Shown: positions 7,992-16,618, counted from the first letter of the stretch. The stretch: 64,000 nucleotides of DNA from AC-51 sp036265325 (GCA_036265325.1 DATAPH010000013.1:1-64000), one strand, 5' to 3'. The notes: generated by a model from the letters alone, not told the origin. A program made the numbers and translations.

Positions 7992-9277
7992 CCGGCCGGC
8001 TGCTTCGCGTTCTTCGGCTGCAGCACCCGGGCGCGCTCCGGCAGGTACTGCCACAGGTGCTCGGGGACCTCGACCGAGCCGTCGGCGCGCTGGTGGTTCT
8101 CGAGGATCGCGATCAGCGTGCGCCCGATTGCCGTCGCGGTGCCGTTGAGCGTGTGGAGCGTTTCGAGCGAGCCGTCGGGCCGGCGCACACGCGTCTGCAA
8201 CCTTCGCGCCTGGTAGTCGGTGGTGTTCGAGCAGCTCGTCACTTCGCGGTACTTCCCTTGGGCTGGCAGCCACGCCTCGATGTCGTACTTCTTGGTCGCC
8301 GGAGCGCCGAGGTCGCCGACGGCGATGTTCACGACGCGATACGGGATCTCGAGCTTGCCGAGGACCTTCTCCTCGACGCTCAGCAGGAACTCGTGGTCGT
8401 CGGCGCTCCGCTCGGGCGTCGTGAACATGAACATCTCGACCTTGTCGAACTGGTGCACACGGAACATCCCGCCGAGGTCCTTGCCGTAGCTCCCGGCCTC
8501 ACGCCGGAAGCACGTCGAATACCCGGCGTAGCGCAGCGGCAGGTCGGCTTCGTCGATGATCTCGCCCATGTGGAGCGCGGCGAGCGGCACCTCCGCCGTG
8601 CCGACCAGGTAGAGCTCGTCCTCGTCGGTCCGGTAGATGTTCACCGCGTCCGCCGGGAGGAACCCCGTGCCGTACATCGCCTCCTCGCGCACGAGCACCG
8701 GCGGGATCACCGGAGTGAAGTCCTCCTGCATCAGGATGTCCATCGCGCTGCGCACGAGCGCGAACTGCAGCAGGACGATGTCGCCGAGCAGGTAGACGAA
8801 CCGCGAGCCGCTGGTCCGCGCGCCGCGCTCGGTGTCGAGCATGCCGAGGAGCTCGCCGAGGGCCGCATGGTCGCGCACCTCGAAGTCGAACACCGGCGGT
8901 TGGTCGTGGTTCCGCTTGATCTCGACCGCGTCGTCCTCGCCGCCGTCGGGCGCGCTCGGGTCGGGCAGGTTGGGCGTGGACGCGAGCAGCCCGTTCAGCG
9001 TGGCCTCGGCATCGGCGAGCTGGGGCTCGAGTTCCTTCAGCTCGGCGCTGACCGCGCCGACCTCGGCGATCAGCCGCTGCTTCTCGTCGCCCTCGGCCTT
9101 GCCGATCGCCTTCGAGGCCCGGTTCTGCGTCGCGCGCAGTTCTTCCACGCGGGTCGTGAGCTCGCGTCGGTTCTCGTCGGCGGCGAGCAACTCGTCGACC
9201 GCCTCGGGCATCCCGCGCCGCGCCAGCCCAACGCGGAAAGGCTCCGGGTCCTCCCGGAGTCGTTTGACATCGAGCAT
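7988..9277 (-). CDS. serS: Seryl-tRNA synthetase
   Basis: 429 residues, normal length. It charges tRNA-Ser with serine in the cytoplasm. The N-terminal 100 residues form the long antiparallel coiled coil that holds the tRNA variable arm. Class II motifs follow: motif 2 is in YSTCFRREAGSYGKDLGGMF, with HQFDKVEMF after it, and motif 3 is in LNGTATAIGRTLIAILEN. The Ser/adenylate pocket block VTSCSNTTDYQARR is intact. The start ATG lies 5 bases after the bactofilin stop and is preceded by GAGGT, so it is probably the last gene of the DUF4446-bactofilin-serS unit. Confidence 0.98.
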   Translation of the reverse strand: MLDVKRLREDPEPFRVGLARRGMPEAVDELLAADENRRELTTRVEELRATQNRASKAIGKAEGDEKQRLIAEVGAVSAELKELEPQLADAEATLNGLLASTPNLPDPSAPDGGEDDAVEIKRNHDQPPVFDFEVRDHAALGELLGMLDTERGARTSGSRFVYLLGDIVLLQFALVRSAMDILMQEDFTPVIPPVLVREEAMYGTGFLPADAVNIYRTDEDELYLVGTAEVPLAALHMGEIIDEADLPLRYAGYSTCFRREAGSYGKDLGGMFRVHQFDKVEMFMFTTPERSADDHEFLLSVEEKVLGKLEIPYRVVNIAVGDLGAPATKKYDIEAWLPAQGKYREVTSCSNTTDYQARRLQTRVRRPDGSLETLHTLNGTATAIGRTLIAILENHQRADGSVEVPEHLWQYLPERARVLQPKNAKQPAG

Positions 9278-9282
9278 CTACC

Positions 9283-9789
9283 TCACACCTTCACGTGATC
9301 GGGTTCCTTCGTCTCCGTGCCGGCCGAACCCGTCGACGACGAGCCGGCCTGTCCGGACGATCGCGAACCCGAGGAGGCGCCGGCATCCATGATGCTCTGG
9401 CCGTGGAAGACGCCGCCCTCTTCGACCACGAGGGTCTTCGAGGTGATGTTGCCGTCGATCCGCCCGCCCTTCGCCAGGTGCGCGCGGTCCTTCACGACGA
9501 TGTTGCCGGTGAAGCGGCCCGCCACGCTGACGTTCTGGGCGCGGATGTCCGCCTCGACCTGGCTCTGCGGCGACAGGGTGACGTCGCCGTCGGCGTTGAT
9601 CTGACCCTTGACCTGGCCGTCGATCCGCAAACTGCCGGCCGACACCACGTTGCCCTCGAGCCGTGCGCCCGCACCGACGATCGTGACCTCAGCGTTGTTG
9701 TCCGCCATCTGCTTGTCCTTTCGCTCCCGCGCGGGCGGCGCCATATGCTCGCCGTGCTCCGCCTCGGCCTCGTCCTTGCGCCAGATCAT
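9283..9789 (-). CDS. Bactofilin (polymer-forming cytoskeletal protein)
   Basis: 168 residues from the ATG at 9789. The central region is a run of beta-helix repeats of the bactofilin type, from VTIVGAGARLEGNVVSAGSL through GQVKGQINADGDVTL to VVKDRAHLAKGGRIDGNI. The tail is Ser/Gly-rich and disordered. Bactofilins polymerise without nucleotide and shape or scaffold the envelope. The ATG at 9789 overlaps the upstream stop (ATGA) and gives an N-terminus MIWRKDE, which resembles the short hydrophobic-plus-basic membrane-targeting peptide of bactofilins. A second in-frame ATG at 9708 has AAAGGA 8 bases upstream and would give a 141-residue form without that peptide. Both starts may be used. Confidence 0.85.
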   Translation of the reverse strand: MIWRKDEAEAEHGEHMAPPARERKDKQMADNNAEVTIVGAGARLEGNVVSAGSLRIDGQVKGQINADGDVTLSPQSQVEADIRAQNVSVAGRFTGNIVVKDRAHLAKGGRIDGNITSKTLVVEEGGVFHGQSIMDAGASSGSRSSGQAGSSSTGSAGTETKEPDHVKV

Positions 9790-10265
9790 CGCGCGGCCGC
9801 CGTCCGCTCGTCGGTGTGCATCGCCTGTCGGATCGCCTCCGCCTCCTCCTGGGACAGGTTGTACGAGCTCTGTCCCGTCGTCACCGGCTTCGCGTACACG
9901 CGCGTCTCCTGCCGCCCGTTGATGGACGTCAGTACGACGCCCGTGCCGTGGTCGTCGAGCAGCGCGCACGAGAACGACAACCTGCCACCGACGTCCTCGA
10001 ACGCGTCGTATCGCAACACACCCACGCGCCTGACGCTTCCCTCGATCTGGACCTGCTGCCGCTTGTCGGTCGCGTTCAGGGATCGCACCGCTTGTTCCAG
10101 ACGGTCGATCTTCCCGAGCAGCGCCCCGACGGCGTCGTCGCCGGTCAGGTTCGCCGTTCGGTCGCCGCTCTTGGCGCCGCCGAGGATCACGAACACGACC
10201 GCGAGCAGCGACAGGCCGATCGCGATGATCGCGATCAGGGTCAGCGTGCGATCCGAGAGGGTCAT
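9786..10265 (-). CDS. DUF4446 family membrane protein
   Basis: 159 residues. One N-terminal transmembrane segment (about 8-30), then a heptad-rich stretch around GKIDRLEQAVRSLNAT and a globular part with the block VGVLRYDAFEDVGGRLSFSC, then a LTSINGR segment, which is typical of DUF4446. The molecular role of the family is not known. AAAGGA lies about 10 bases before the ATG and a TATACT box further upstream. Overlap with the bactofilin gene by ATGA implies coupled synthesis and possibly joint action at the membrane. Confidence 0.85.
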   Translation of the reverse strand: MTLSDRTLTLIAIIAIGLSLLAVVFVILGGAKSGDRTANLTGDDAVGALLGKIDRLEQAVRSLNATDKRQQVQIEGSVRRVGVLRYDAFEDVGGRLSFSCALLDDHGTGVVLTSINGRQETRVYAKPVTTGQSSYNLSQEEAEAIRQAMHTDERTAAAR

Positions 10266-10325
10266 CGTGGTGTCCTTTGACGCCGGAACATGCAGCGCAC
10301 GAACGATTCCTGCGAGGGAGTGGGG

Positions 10326-10331
10326 AGTATA
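10326..10331 (-). promoter_or_regulatory. -10 box (TATACT) upstream of DUF4446-bactofilin-serS
   Basis: On the minus strand TATACT lies 60 bases before the ATG at 10265, so this transcript would have a leader of about 50 bases that includes the AAAGGA ribosome site. No clear -35 was seen. Confidence 0.45.
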
Positions 10332-10350
10332 TCCCGACCGCTCCGAGCGC

Positions 10351-11292
10351 TCAGGTCACGTCGCGGCGGCGGAACTGCACCAGCGAGATCGCGCCGAGCG
10401 CAAGCACATAGACCGCGACCACGGTCCACGCCTTCGTGACGTCCATCAGCACGATGGGCACCGGGACACCGGGGCCGGAGAAGTCACGTGGCTCCATCAG
10501 GATCGGCTGACGGCTGATCACCACCGTCGCGGCCCGGACGAGCAGGCTTCCTGCGATCGACTGGCGGAACCCGGCGACGATCCCTTCGAACAGGATCAGG
10601 TAGCCGAACAGCACGCCGAGGGATGAGACGGTCGAGCGTCCGATCATCGCGAGGACATAGGCGACGAGCCCGAACGCGATCGCCATCGACGACACGCGCA
10701 GCATCGTCGCGAACGTGTCCCCCACCAGGTGAGGAGGAAGCATCGCCGTGACGCCCCGCACGTCGGTGGCCAGCCAGTAGACGAGCGCGAACACGATCTG
10801 CAGGAACAGCGTGACCGCGACCACGAAGATCGCGACCACCAGGGCACGCACCAGAAACACGCGCATCCGGCGCGGTTCCCATGTCAGCAGGGTTCCCATG
10901 GTGTTGCTCGTCCAGTCCGCGCCGCCGAGGGAGGCACCGAGCAACGCACCGAGCAGGATCACCAACGTCGAGATGTGCTCGAGGATCTGCTCGATGTCAC
11001 GCAGCATGATGCCGTCCAGCGGTGGCGTGACGGCGGTACTGCAGACGTCGGCGACCGACGTGGCCCCTGCGTCGATCTGTTGGTTCGGGCCCAGGTACTT
11101 CCCGTTGAGACACCGTTGATAGGTGGCGTCGTACTGCTGCTGCGCGGATGCGAGCTGCGCGGCCGACGGCTTGTGCGAATAAAACGACGCGATCCCGAGA
11201 CCGATCACGATGCCGATCAGGCCACCGACGATGACCATCGAGACCATGCGCCGCGAACGTGCGCGCAGGAGCTCGGACCGAAGCAAGCGCAT
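10351..11292 (-). CDS. ABC-2 family transporter permease
   Basis: 313 residues with a short basic N-terminus, a first hydrophobic helix at about 16-40, an external loop of about 70 residues containing a Cys pair (RCLNGKYLG and VADVCSTAV), and a block of five further helices. This is the ABC-2 membrane-subunit layout with the large loop after helix one. Its ATG shares one base with the ATPase stop (TGATG at 11290-11294), so it is the membrane half of that transporter. Substrate unknown. Confidence 0.85.
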   Translation of the reverse strand: MRLLRSELLRARSRRMVSMVIVGGLIGIVIGLGIASFYSHKPSAAQLASAQQQYDATYQRCLNGKYLGPNQQIDAGATSVADVCSTAVTPPLDGIMLRDIEQILEHISTLVILLGALLGASLGGADWTSNTMGTLLTWEPRRMRVFLVRALVVAIFVVAVTLFLQIVFALVYWLATDVRGVTAMLPPHLVGDTFATMLRVSSMAIAFGLVAYVLAMIGRSTVSSLGVLFGYLILFEGIVAGFRQSIAGSLLVRAATVVISRQPILMEPRDFSGPGVPVPIVLMDVTKAWTVVAVYVLALGAISLVQFRRRDVT

Positions 11293-12215
11293 CAGTCGCC
11301 CACCCCTTGATCCTTCGTCAGCTCGAGGAACACCGTCTCGAGGTCGACGGTGTCGGGTCGGAGCTCAGTGACGTACAGGCCGGCCTGCGCGAGCGTGCGG
11401 CTGATGCGCTCGCTCTGATCGGGAGGAAGCTCGGCGCGGATCGCACCGGCCTCGATCGTCGCGGGGATGTTCGCGTCGGCGAGCGCGCGGCGACCGGCCT
11501 CGAGATCGGCGAGCTTCACGATCACGCCGCTCGCGCCGGTGGTGGCGAGCACGTCGCTCACGGGGCCGGCCTTGATCAGCTTGCCCTTCGCGACGATCGC
11601 GACATGGTCGGCGGTCTGCTGGACCTCGGACAGGATGTGGCTGGACACGAAGACCGTTCGGCCCTCGGCGCCGAGCGAACGCACGAGCTCGCGCACCTCG
11701 ACGATCCCCGCCGGGTCGAGCCCGTTCGCCGGCTCGTCGAGGATCAGGAGCGTCGGATCACGGAGCAGCGTCGCGGCGATCGCGAGCCGCTGCTTCATCC
11801 CGAGCGAGTACGTCTTCACCGGATCCTTCGCGCGGTCGCGGAGCCCGACCCGCTCGAGGGCGGCGTCGATCGCGAACTCGCCGTCGCCGTGGATCCGCGC
11901 GAGGATCTCGAGGTTCCGCCGGCCGCTGAACCGCGGGAACATCGCCGGCGCCTCGACGATCGAGCCCACGCGCCCGATCACGCTCGGCAAGGCATGGCCG
12001 ACGTCGGCTCCGAGCAGCGAGAGCCGCCCGGCGCTCGGCCGAACCAGCCCGAGCAGGCATCGGATCGTCGTGGTCTTCCCGGCGCCGTTCGGTCCGAGGA
12101 ACCCGAACACGCCGCCCTCGGGAACACTGAGGTCGAGACCGTCGACGGCAACGGTGCGGCCACCGCGCACACGGCGGTACTCCTTCCGGAGCCCATCGAT
12201 CTCGATCATCGCCAT
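11292..12215 (-). CDS. ABC transporter ATP-binding protein (ABC-2 type exporter)
   Basis: 307 residues. Walker A FLGPNGAGKTTTIRCLLGL, signature YSLGMKQRLAIAATLLRDP, Walker B LLILDEPANGLDP and the switch VSSHILSEVQ are all intact. The C-terminal part shows the L-R-P-D-x-x-x-L-E-x-x-F-L-x-L-T motif common in bacitracin/drug exporter ATPases. It pairs with the permease immediately downstream (one-base overlap). Candidate starts are the ATGs at 12215 and 12209. A TAGGGT box at 12229-12234 lies 13 bases before 12215, which favours it. Confidence 0.92.
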   Translation of the reverse strand: MAMIEIDGLRKEYRRVRGGRTVAVDGLDLSVPEGGVFGFLGPNGAGKTTTIRCLLGLVRPSAGRLSLLGADVGHALPSVIGRVGSIVEAPAMFPRFSGRRNLEILARIHGDGEFAIDAALERVGLRDRAKDPVKTYSLGMKQRLAIAATLLRDPTLLILDEPANGLDPAGIVEVRELVRSLGAEGRTVFVSSHILSEVQQTADHVAIVAKGKLIKAGPVSDVLATTGASGVIVKLADLEAGRRALADANIPATIEAGAIRAELPPDQSERISRTLAQAGLYVTELRPDTVDLETVFLELTKDQGVGD

Positions 12216-12337
12216 GGCTTCGCGGCTCACCCTAAACGGCGGTAGCGCGCCACGCGAGACGTGTGGTTGGCTTCTCGCATGCGCCGCAAGGGCTTGGCCA
12301 TCCCTCCGCCTCGCCTCAGCCGCGGCGGCGCCTAGCG

Positions 12338-12859
12338 GTGTCCACGCCGCCGATCCGGCTGGTGCCGTCGAGCCTCCTCCACGCGGCGGGCATGCGAGAT
12401 CTGATCCACGACCCCGACGTGCTGCGGTTCACGAGGGTTCCGGACCCGCCGCCGGACGACTTCGTCGAGACGTGGCTCCAGCGCTACGCGGACGGTCGCG
12501 CCGACGGCACGCGAGAGGCGTTCACGATCGAGGATCCCCTCGACGGCCGGTTCCTCGGGATCGCCGTGGCGCCTGCGATCCGCCGCGACGAGCGGACGGC
12601 GGAGCTCGGCTACGTCGTGCATCCCGACGCACGCGGCCGCGGCGTGGCGACCGTCGCGCTCGAGCGACTCACCGCGTGGGCGTTCAGCGACCTCGACGCC
12701 GTGCGACTCGAGCTGTTGATCTCGGTCGACAACAAAGCCTCGAAGCGTGTCGCCGAGCACAACGGCTACCACTACGAGGGAACGCTTCGGTCGATGTTCG
12801 TCGTGCCAGGTCGGTGGGAGGACTCAGAGATGTGGTCGCGGCTCGCGACCGATCGCTGA
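12338..12859 (+). CDS. GNAT family N-acetyltransferase (RimJ/RimL type)
   Basis: 173 residues from a GTG. The acetyl-CoA binding segment ELGYVVHPDARGRGVATVAL carries the R/Q-G-x-G-x-A/G loop, and the C-terminal SKRVAEHNGYHYEGTLRS is the usual last strand-helix of the fold. Family members acetylate amino groups of ribosomal proteins, antibiotics or small metabolites; the acceptor here cannot be told. The start is uncertain because no ribosome site precedes the GTG, but the fold begins at IRLVPSS just after it. It converges on the next gene with a gap of 9 bases. Confidence 0.8.
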   Translation: MSTPPIRLVPSSLLHAAGMRDLIHDPDVLRFTRVPDPPPDDFVETWLQRYADGRADGTREAFTIEDPLDGRFLGIAVAPAIRRDERTAELGYVVHPDARGRGVATVALERLTAWAFSDLDAVRLELLISVDNKASKRVAEHNGYHYEGTLRSMFVVPGRWEDSEMWSRLATDR

Positions 12860-12868
12860 ACGCCGTCG

Positions 12869-13498
12869 TCAGTCGAGCGACGAGGGATGCAAGAACGGGA
12901 CGAGCGGTGCGCGCTCGGTCGCAAGAACCCTCACCAAGGACGGCGGCGTGACGACGGTCGCGGTCCCGCGTCGTTTCCGGGGTTGGCGGTCGGTGTAGCC
13001 GGCGGGCGTCCACCGCAACAGTTGAGAACCGAGCACCAGCCATGGGGCACCGTCGCTGATCACGAACGTGCCGTCCGGCAGATCACGCATCGGTGCCTCA
13101 TGGTGTCGTTGCCGTCGTTCAGCGGCGTCCCACCGTTCCCGATGGAGCACCTCGTCGATCGCGTCGGCGTTCGTCGGTGCGGACGGATGGATAGCGGTCC
13201 AGGCATCCACGAACGCCTCGTAGTCCACGTACCGGCAAAGCCGGCACGGCCGATGTCCGGCCGCGAGCGCCGTCGCCTCGTCCAGGAAGAACAGCTCGGT
13301 GAACCGGCCCGGTTGCATCAACCGTGCGCGATGCCACCCGCGGAACGACAGCTGGCACGCGATCCAGCGCTTCACTCCGAACGGACGGCGGATGCGCTTG
13401 TGCGCGTCGTGCATGTTCCCGCGGTTCGCGTAGACGAGCCCGCGCGCCTCCACCGCGATCGGTTCTCCGAACGGCGTCATCCGATTCCGCAGCGGCAT
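12869..13498 (-). CDS. Conserved hypothetical protein
   Basis: 209 residues. The N-terminal half has a distinctive pattern: MPLRNRMTPFGEP, an R-G-x-x-x-x-N-R-G segment, RARLMQPGRFTELFFLDEAT, ALAAGHRPCRLCRYVDYEAF. I recall close relatives as unnamed proteins in several phyla but know no function. The CRLC pair after GHRP could be a metal site or redox pair. The ATG follows a TAGGCT box by 8 bases, which fixes the start. No operon partner is evident. Confidence 0.75.
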   Translation of the reverse strand: MPLRNRMTPFGEPIAVEARGLVYANRGNMHDAHKRIRRPFGVKRWIACQLSFRGWHRARLMQPGRFTELFFLDEATALAAGHRPCRLCRYVDYEAFVDAWTAIHPSAPTNADAIDEVLHRERWDAAERRQRHHEAPMRDLPDGTFVISDGAPWLVLGSQLLRWTPAGYTDRQPRKRRGTATVVTPPSLVRVLATERAPLVPFLHPSSLD

Positions 13499-13506
13499 GA
13501 TCCGCG

Positions 13507-13512
13507 AGCCTA
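13507..13512 (-). promoter_or_regulatory. -10 box (TAGGCT) of a leaderless promoter
   Basis: On the minus strand TAGGCT is followed by 8 bases and the ATG at 13498. Confidence 0.5.
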
Positions 13513-13627
13513 GGGGTTCTTCTGACACGGGCGGGACGCTTCCTGCCAAAAGGTTTGACGCCGAGCGACTTCCGTTGTCTCCTTGCGGCACACAGCTGGA
13601 AGCCCGCAAAGAAACGAAGGAGCACCG

Positions 13628-14821
13628 TTGCACGGGCGCAGAAGATCCACGATGTGCATCGTCGGAACGATCGTTGTCCTCATCGCCGCACCTGCGACGG
13701 CGGCCGGCCCCGCGGCGGACGTCGCCGTCCAGGCCGGGATCTTCGAGCTGACGCCGACCTGGAGCTCGGCCGTCGCGGACGTCAACGGGGATGGCTTACC
13801 GGACTTCTTCCTCGGACGACATCGCGACGTCGGTCGGCTCTATCTGAACGACGGCGCCCATTTCACCGAGGACGTGAACGCCGGGATCGACGCCGGTTCG
13901 ACCAAGTCGCACGACCGGCACGACTGCGCGTGGGGCGACGTCGACCAGGATGGACGGCCAGACCTGTTCTGCTCGGTCGGCGCCGTCCACGGCACGATCA
14001 TGAAGAAGAACCAGCTGTGGATGCAGCAGCCCGACGGAACCTTCGTGAACGAGGCGGAGGCGTTCGGCGTGACCGATCCGTTCGGCCGCGGCCGCGCCGT
14101 GACGTTCATCAACGTGAACCACGACGCCTACCCGGACCTGTTCGTCGGGAACGAGTATCCGCGTCCGGACGGCCATCGGTCACCCAACCGCCTGTTCATC
14201 GATGATGGAGGCGTCCGCTTCCAGGAACTCCGAACGGCCGTGACCCAACAGCTCGGCGCCCGCTGCGCCGATGCGGCGGATGTCAACGGGGACGGATGGG
14301 AGGACCTCCTCGTCTGTGGGAAGCGCGGTCGAGGACTGCGACTGTTCAAGAACGACGCGGGCAGGCGGTTCTCGGACGTCACGAAGGCCTGGGGGATACA
14401 CGGCGGGGCCGCGAGCGCGCAGCTGGTGGACGTCAACGGGGACGGCAAGCTCGACCTTGTGCGGGTCGGCGCGCACGCCTTGGAGGTCCAGCGCCAGCGG
14501 CGGGGTTCGTTCCGGAAGCCGGTGTACACGCGAGCACTCCGCAAAGGGGCCTGGGTCGCCTTCGGGGACGTGGATCGTGACACGGCGCCCGATCTGTATG
14601 TCGTGCAGGGATGTCGGGTCGGCGGCCCGAACCTGCCAGATCTGATGCTGCTCAACGGCGGAAACGGCGCGAGCTTCACGAGGGTCTCGATCCCCGAGAC
14701 CCGCCAGGGCTGCGCCGGATACGCCGAACCGATCGACTACGACGGCAACGGGACGACCGATTTCATCGTCGGGAACAGTCACGGGCTCCCGGCGCCGCTC
14801 CAGCTGATCAGCTTCCCGTAG
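13628..14821 (+). CDS. Exported FG-GAP/VCBS repeat protein
   Basis: 397 residues. After a short basic start and a hydrophobic stretch CIVGTIVVLIAAPATAA, a Sec signal peptide with an Ala-x-Ala-type cleavage site, come at least six repeats with Ca2+-binding loops: DVNGDGLPDFF, DVDQDGRPDLF, NVNHDAYPDLF, DVNGDGWEDLL, DVNGDGKLDLV, DVDRDTAPDLY and DYDGNGTTDFI. These form a seven-bladed FG-GAP beta-propeller like that of integrin alpha chains and ASPIC/UnbV proteins. It is probably extracellular and may bind ligands or carbohydrate. The TTG at 13628 is chosen because GAAGGAG (13615-13621) lies 6 bases upstream. Confidence 0.82.
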   Translation: MHGRRRSTMCIVGTIVVLIAAPATAAGPAADVAVQAGIFELTPTWSSAVADVNGDGLPDFFLGRHRDVGRLYLNDGAHFTEDVNAGIDAGSTKSHDRHDCAWGDVDQDGRPDLFCSVGAVHGTIMKKNQLWMQQPDGTFVNEAEAFGVTDPFGRGRAVTFINVNHDAYPDLFVGNEYPRPDGHRSPNRLFIDDGGVRFQELRTAVTQQLGARCADAADVNGDGWEDLLVCGKRGRGLRLFKNDAGRRFSDVTKAWGIHGGAASAQLVDVNGDGKLDLVRVGAHALEVQRQRRGSFRKPVYTRALRKGAWVAFGDVDRDTAPDLYVVQGCRVGGPNLPDLMLLNGGNGASFTRVSIPETRQGCAGYAEPIDYDGNGTTDFIVGNSHGLPAPLQLISFP

Positions 14822-14916
14822 GAGGCGACCCTGCGTTCCACCGGGCCGGCTTCACCAAGAAAGCAGCCGGGCAGGGTCCGTCGTCGGCGCGAGCTCCGGG
14901 ACGACGACCACGGGTC

Positions 14917-15190
14917 CTAGCTCCGACTTCCCTGTGACGCGTGCGATGGTCCGATCGAGGACCGCGCGATCAGACGCTGGTAGTCCCAGCCAGCGGCTCT
15001 GGCCGAGACGGGCAGGTAGGACGTCAGGTTGGGATCGTAGTGCATCCCGGGCAACGTGTTGATCTCGATCAGTTGTGGCCGTCCTCAGCGTCCATCCGGA
15101 TGTCCAGGCGCGACGTCTCGTCCGCTCATCCAGAAGCCCGCGTTCCGATCCACTCATGCTCCTCACCGGTCAGACGAGCGAGGGTATGCC
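14917..15190 (-). pseudogene. Remnant of an ATP-grasp ligase gene (D-alanine-D-alanine ligase-like C-terminus)
   Basis: Reading the minus strand gives LTGEEHEWIG, then a TGA at 15126-15128, then ETSRLDIRMDAEDG, then after a one-base shift near 15073-15078 LIEINTLPGMHYDPNLTSYL, ARAAGWDYQRLIAR and a TAG at 14917-14919. R-x-D-I-R-x-D followed by E-I-N-x-x-P-G-M is the Mg2+/ATP-binding end of the D-Ala-D-Ala ligase and related ATP-grasp family. The in-frame stop, frameshift and missing N-terminal two-thirds mean it is not functional as read. Only this C-terminal part remains between the FG-GAP gene and the tRNA gene. Confidence 0.7.
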
Positions 15191-15227
15191 CGCACGAGCG
15201 CTGCACTGGATCATTGCTTGTGCGAAG

Positions 15228-15311
<84 letters not shown>

Positions 15312-15405
15312 GTGGGGAACGGCATCGTAGCAGTGCCTTCTTGGCCACCTGGCCGAGCCCTATCGACGTCATGCTCTAGTCACTGGTCCGCAACACCCTG
15401 CGGGG

Positions 15406-15411
15406 TAGGAT
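15406..15411 (+). promoter_or_regulatory. Possible -10 box (TAGGAT) for the fhaA-pknB operon
   Basis: TAGGAT lies 41 bases before the fhaA GTG in the gap after the tRNA gene. No -35 match was found, so this is weak. Confidence 0.3.
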
Positions 15412-15452
15412 GACCCGGAGCGGACGAGCGACCTTCCCCGCCAACCAAACCC

Positions 15453-16160
15453 GTGCCGAACCTCCGGAACTTCGAGCGCCGATTGGGGGGCCTGGTCGAA
15501 GGCCTCTTTTCGAAGACGTTCCGGTCCGGCGTGCAACCCGTCGAGATCGCCAAGCGCGTGGTCCGCGCGATGGACGACGGCAAGCAGGTCGCCGTCAACG
15601 AGGTGTGGGCGCCGAACCACTTCGAGATCTCGCTGTCGAGCGAGGACGGCCCGAAGTTCCAGCAGATCGAGACCGCCCTGGTTACCGAGCTGAAGACGGT
15701 GATCTTGGACAACGCGGCCGAACGCGGCTGGGGCCTTGTGGGCCCGCCCGAGGTCGAGTTCTTCGTCGACAACAAGTTGAAGCGTGGCGACCTTGAGGTC
15801 GCGGGGGCACTCGTGCAGGGCGACCAGCCGGTCGAGGCGCCGAAGCCCGCTGCCCCAGCCGCCGTGCCGCCCAAACGTGCCCAGCTCCGGGTGATGGAAC
15901 AGGACGGCGTCCGCGCGGTCCCCGTCGACAAGGAGCTGCTGACGATCGGCCGCCTGTCCGAGTGCGACGTCGTCGTCAACGACTCAGGTGCCTCGCGCCG
16001 GCACGCGCAGATCCGCACTGCCGACGGCGTCTCGACGATCACGGACCTCGGATCGACCAACGGCACGAAGGTCAACGGGCGGGACGTGCAGTCGGCGCAG
16101 TTGTCGAACGGCGACCGCATCACGGTGGGAGCGACGCAGATCGAATACCGGAGCGCGTGA
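15453..16160 (+). CDS. fhaA: FhaA: DUF3662 plus FHA domain protein
   Basis: 235 residues from a GTG. The N-terminal 120 residues, FERRLGGLVEGLFSKTFRSG through VGPPEVEF, are the DUF3662 domain found in actinobacterial FhaA. After a Pro/Ala linker, an FHA domain at about 145-232 has the phosphothreonine-binding residues in TIGRLSECDVVV, SRRHAQI and DLGSTNGTKVNG. In mycobacteria FhaA is phosphorylated by PknB and regulates peptidoglycan synthesis through the lipid II flippase MviN; the same role is inferred here. It starts the envelope operon and overlaps fhaB (TGATG). Confidence 0.95.
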   Translation: MPNLRNFERRLGGLVEGLFSKTFRSGVQPVEIAKRVVRAMDDGKQVAVNEVWAPNHFEISLSSEDGPKFQQIETALVTELKTVILDNAAERGWGLVGPPEVEFFVDNKLKRGDLEVAGALVQGDQPVEAPKPAAPAAVPPKRAQLRVMEQDGVRAVPVDKELLTIGRLSECDVVVNDSGASRRHAQIRTADGVSTITDLGSTNGTKVNGRDVQSAQLSNGDRITVGATQIEYRSA

Positions 16161-16618
16161 TGCTGGCGGCGGTCGAGCCGTTCGCGCTCTCCGCGCTGAA
16201 GTACGGGCTCCTCGCCTTGCTTTTCCTGTTCGTCTGGCGCTCGATGCGCTGGGTGGTGCGCGGGTTGAACGTCGACCGGACGCCGCCCGGCGCCGCGACC
16301 GGCGGCGGCGCGGCACCCGACTCGCCCGCCCGACCGAGCATGCTGATGGTGTCGTCGGACGGGCAGAAGCCGCGGTCGGCCAGGCTCGACGGCTCGACGA
16401 CGATCGGCCGTTCGGTCGAATGTGAGCTCCGCCTCGACGACACGTACGTGTCGCAGCAGCACGCGCGGATCTTCGACCGCGGCGGCAACTGGTACGTCGA
16501 GGACCTCGGCTCGACCAACGGCACGTTCGTGAACGAGCAGAAGCTCGTCGCACCGGCGATGCTCACGCCCGGCGACAAGATCCGCGTGGGCACGACGATC
16601 GTGGAGCTTCGGCGATGA
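16160..16618 (+). CDS. fhaB: FhaB/FipA: membrane-anchored FHA domain protein
   Basis: 152 residues. An N-terminal transmembrane helix (about 12-30, LKYGLLALLFLFVW) is followed by a Pro/Gly linker and an FHA domain at about 65-150 with TIGRSVECELRL, SQQHARI and EDLGSTNGTFVNE. In mycobacteria the homologue (FipA) links Ser/Thr phosphorylation to cell division. It overlaps fhaA by one base and pstP by ATGA, so the three are translated as a block. Confidence 0.95.
   Translation: MLAAVEPFALSALKYGLLALLFLFVWRSMRWVVRGLNVDRTPPGAATGGGAAPDSPARPSMLMVSSDGQKPRSARLDGSTTIGRSVECELRLDDTYVSQQHARIFDRGGNWYVEDLGSTNGTFVNEQKLVAPAMLTPGDKIRVGTTIVELRR

Noticed and set aside
9283..9969. A longer bactofilin frame starting at 9969
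   Set aside because: The extra N-terminal residues lie over the DUF4446 coding sequence and are Arg/Gly-rich shadow sequence; the ATGA start at 9789 or the SD-led start at 9708 are better.
14822..15220. Plus-strand short open frames over the tRNA and ligase remnant
   Set aside because: They cross a tRNA gene or run antisense to the ATP-grasp motifs and have no ribosome site or recognisable domain.
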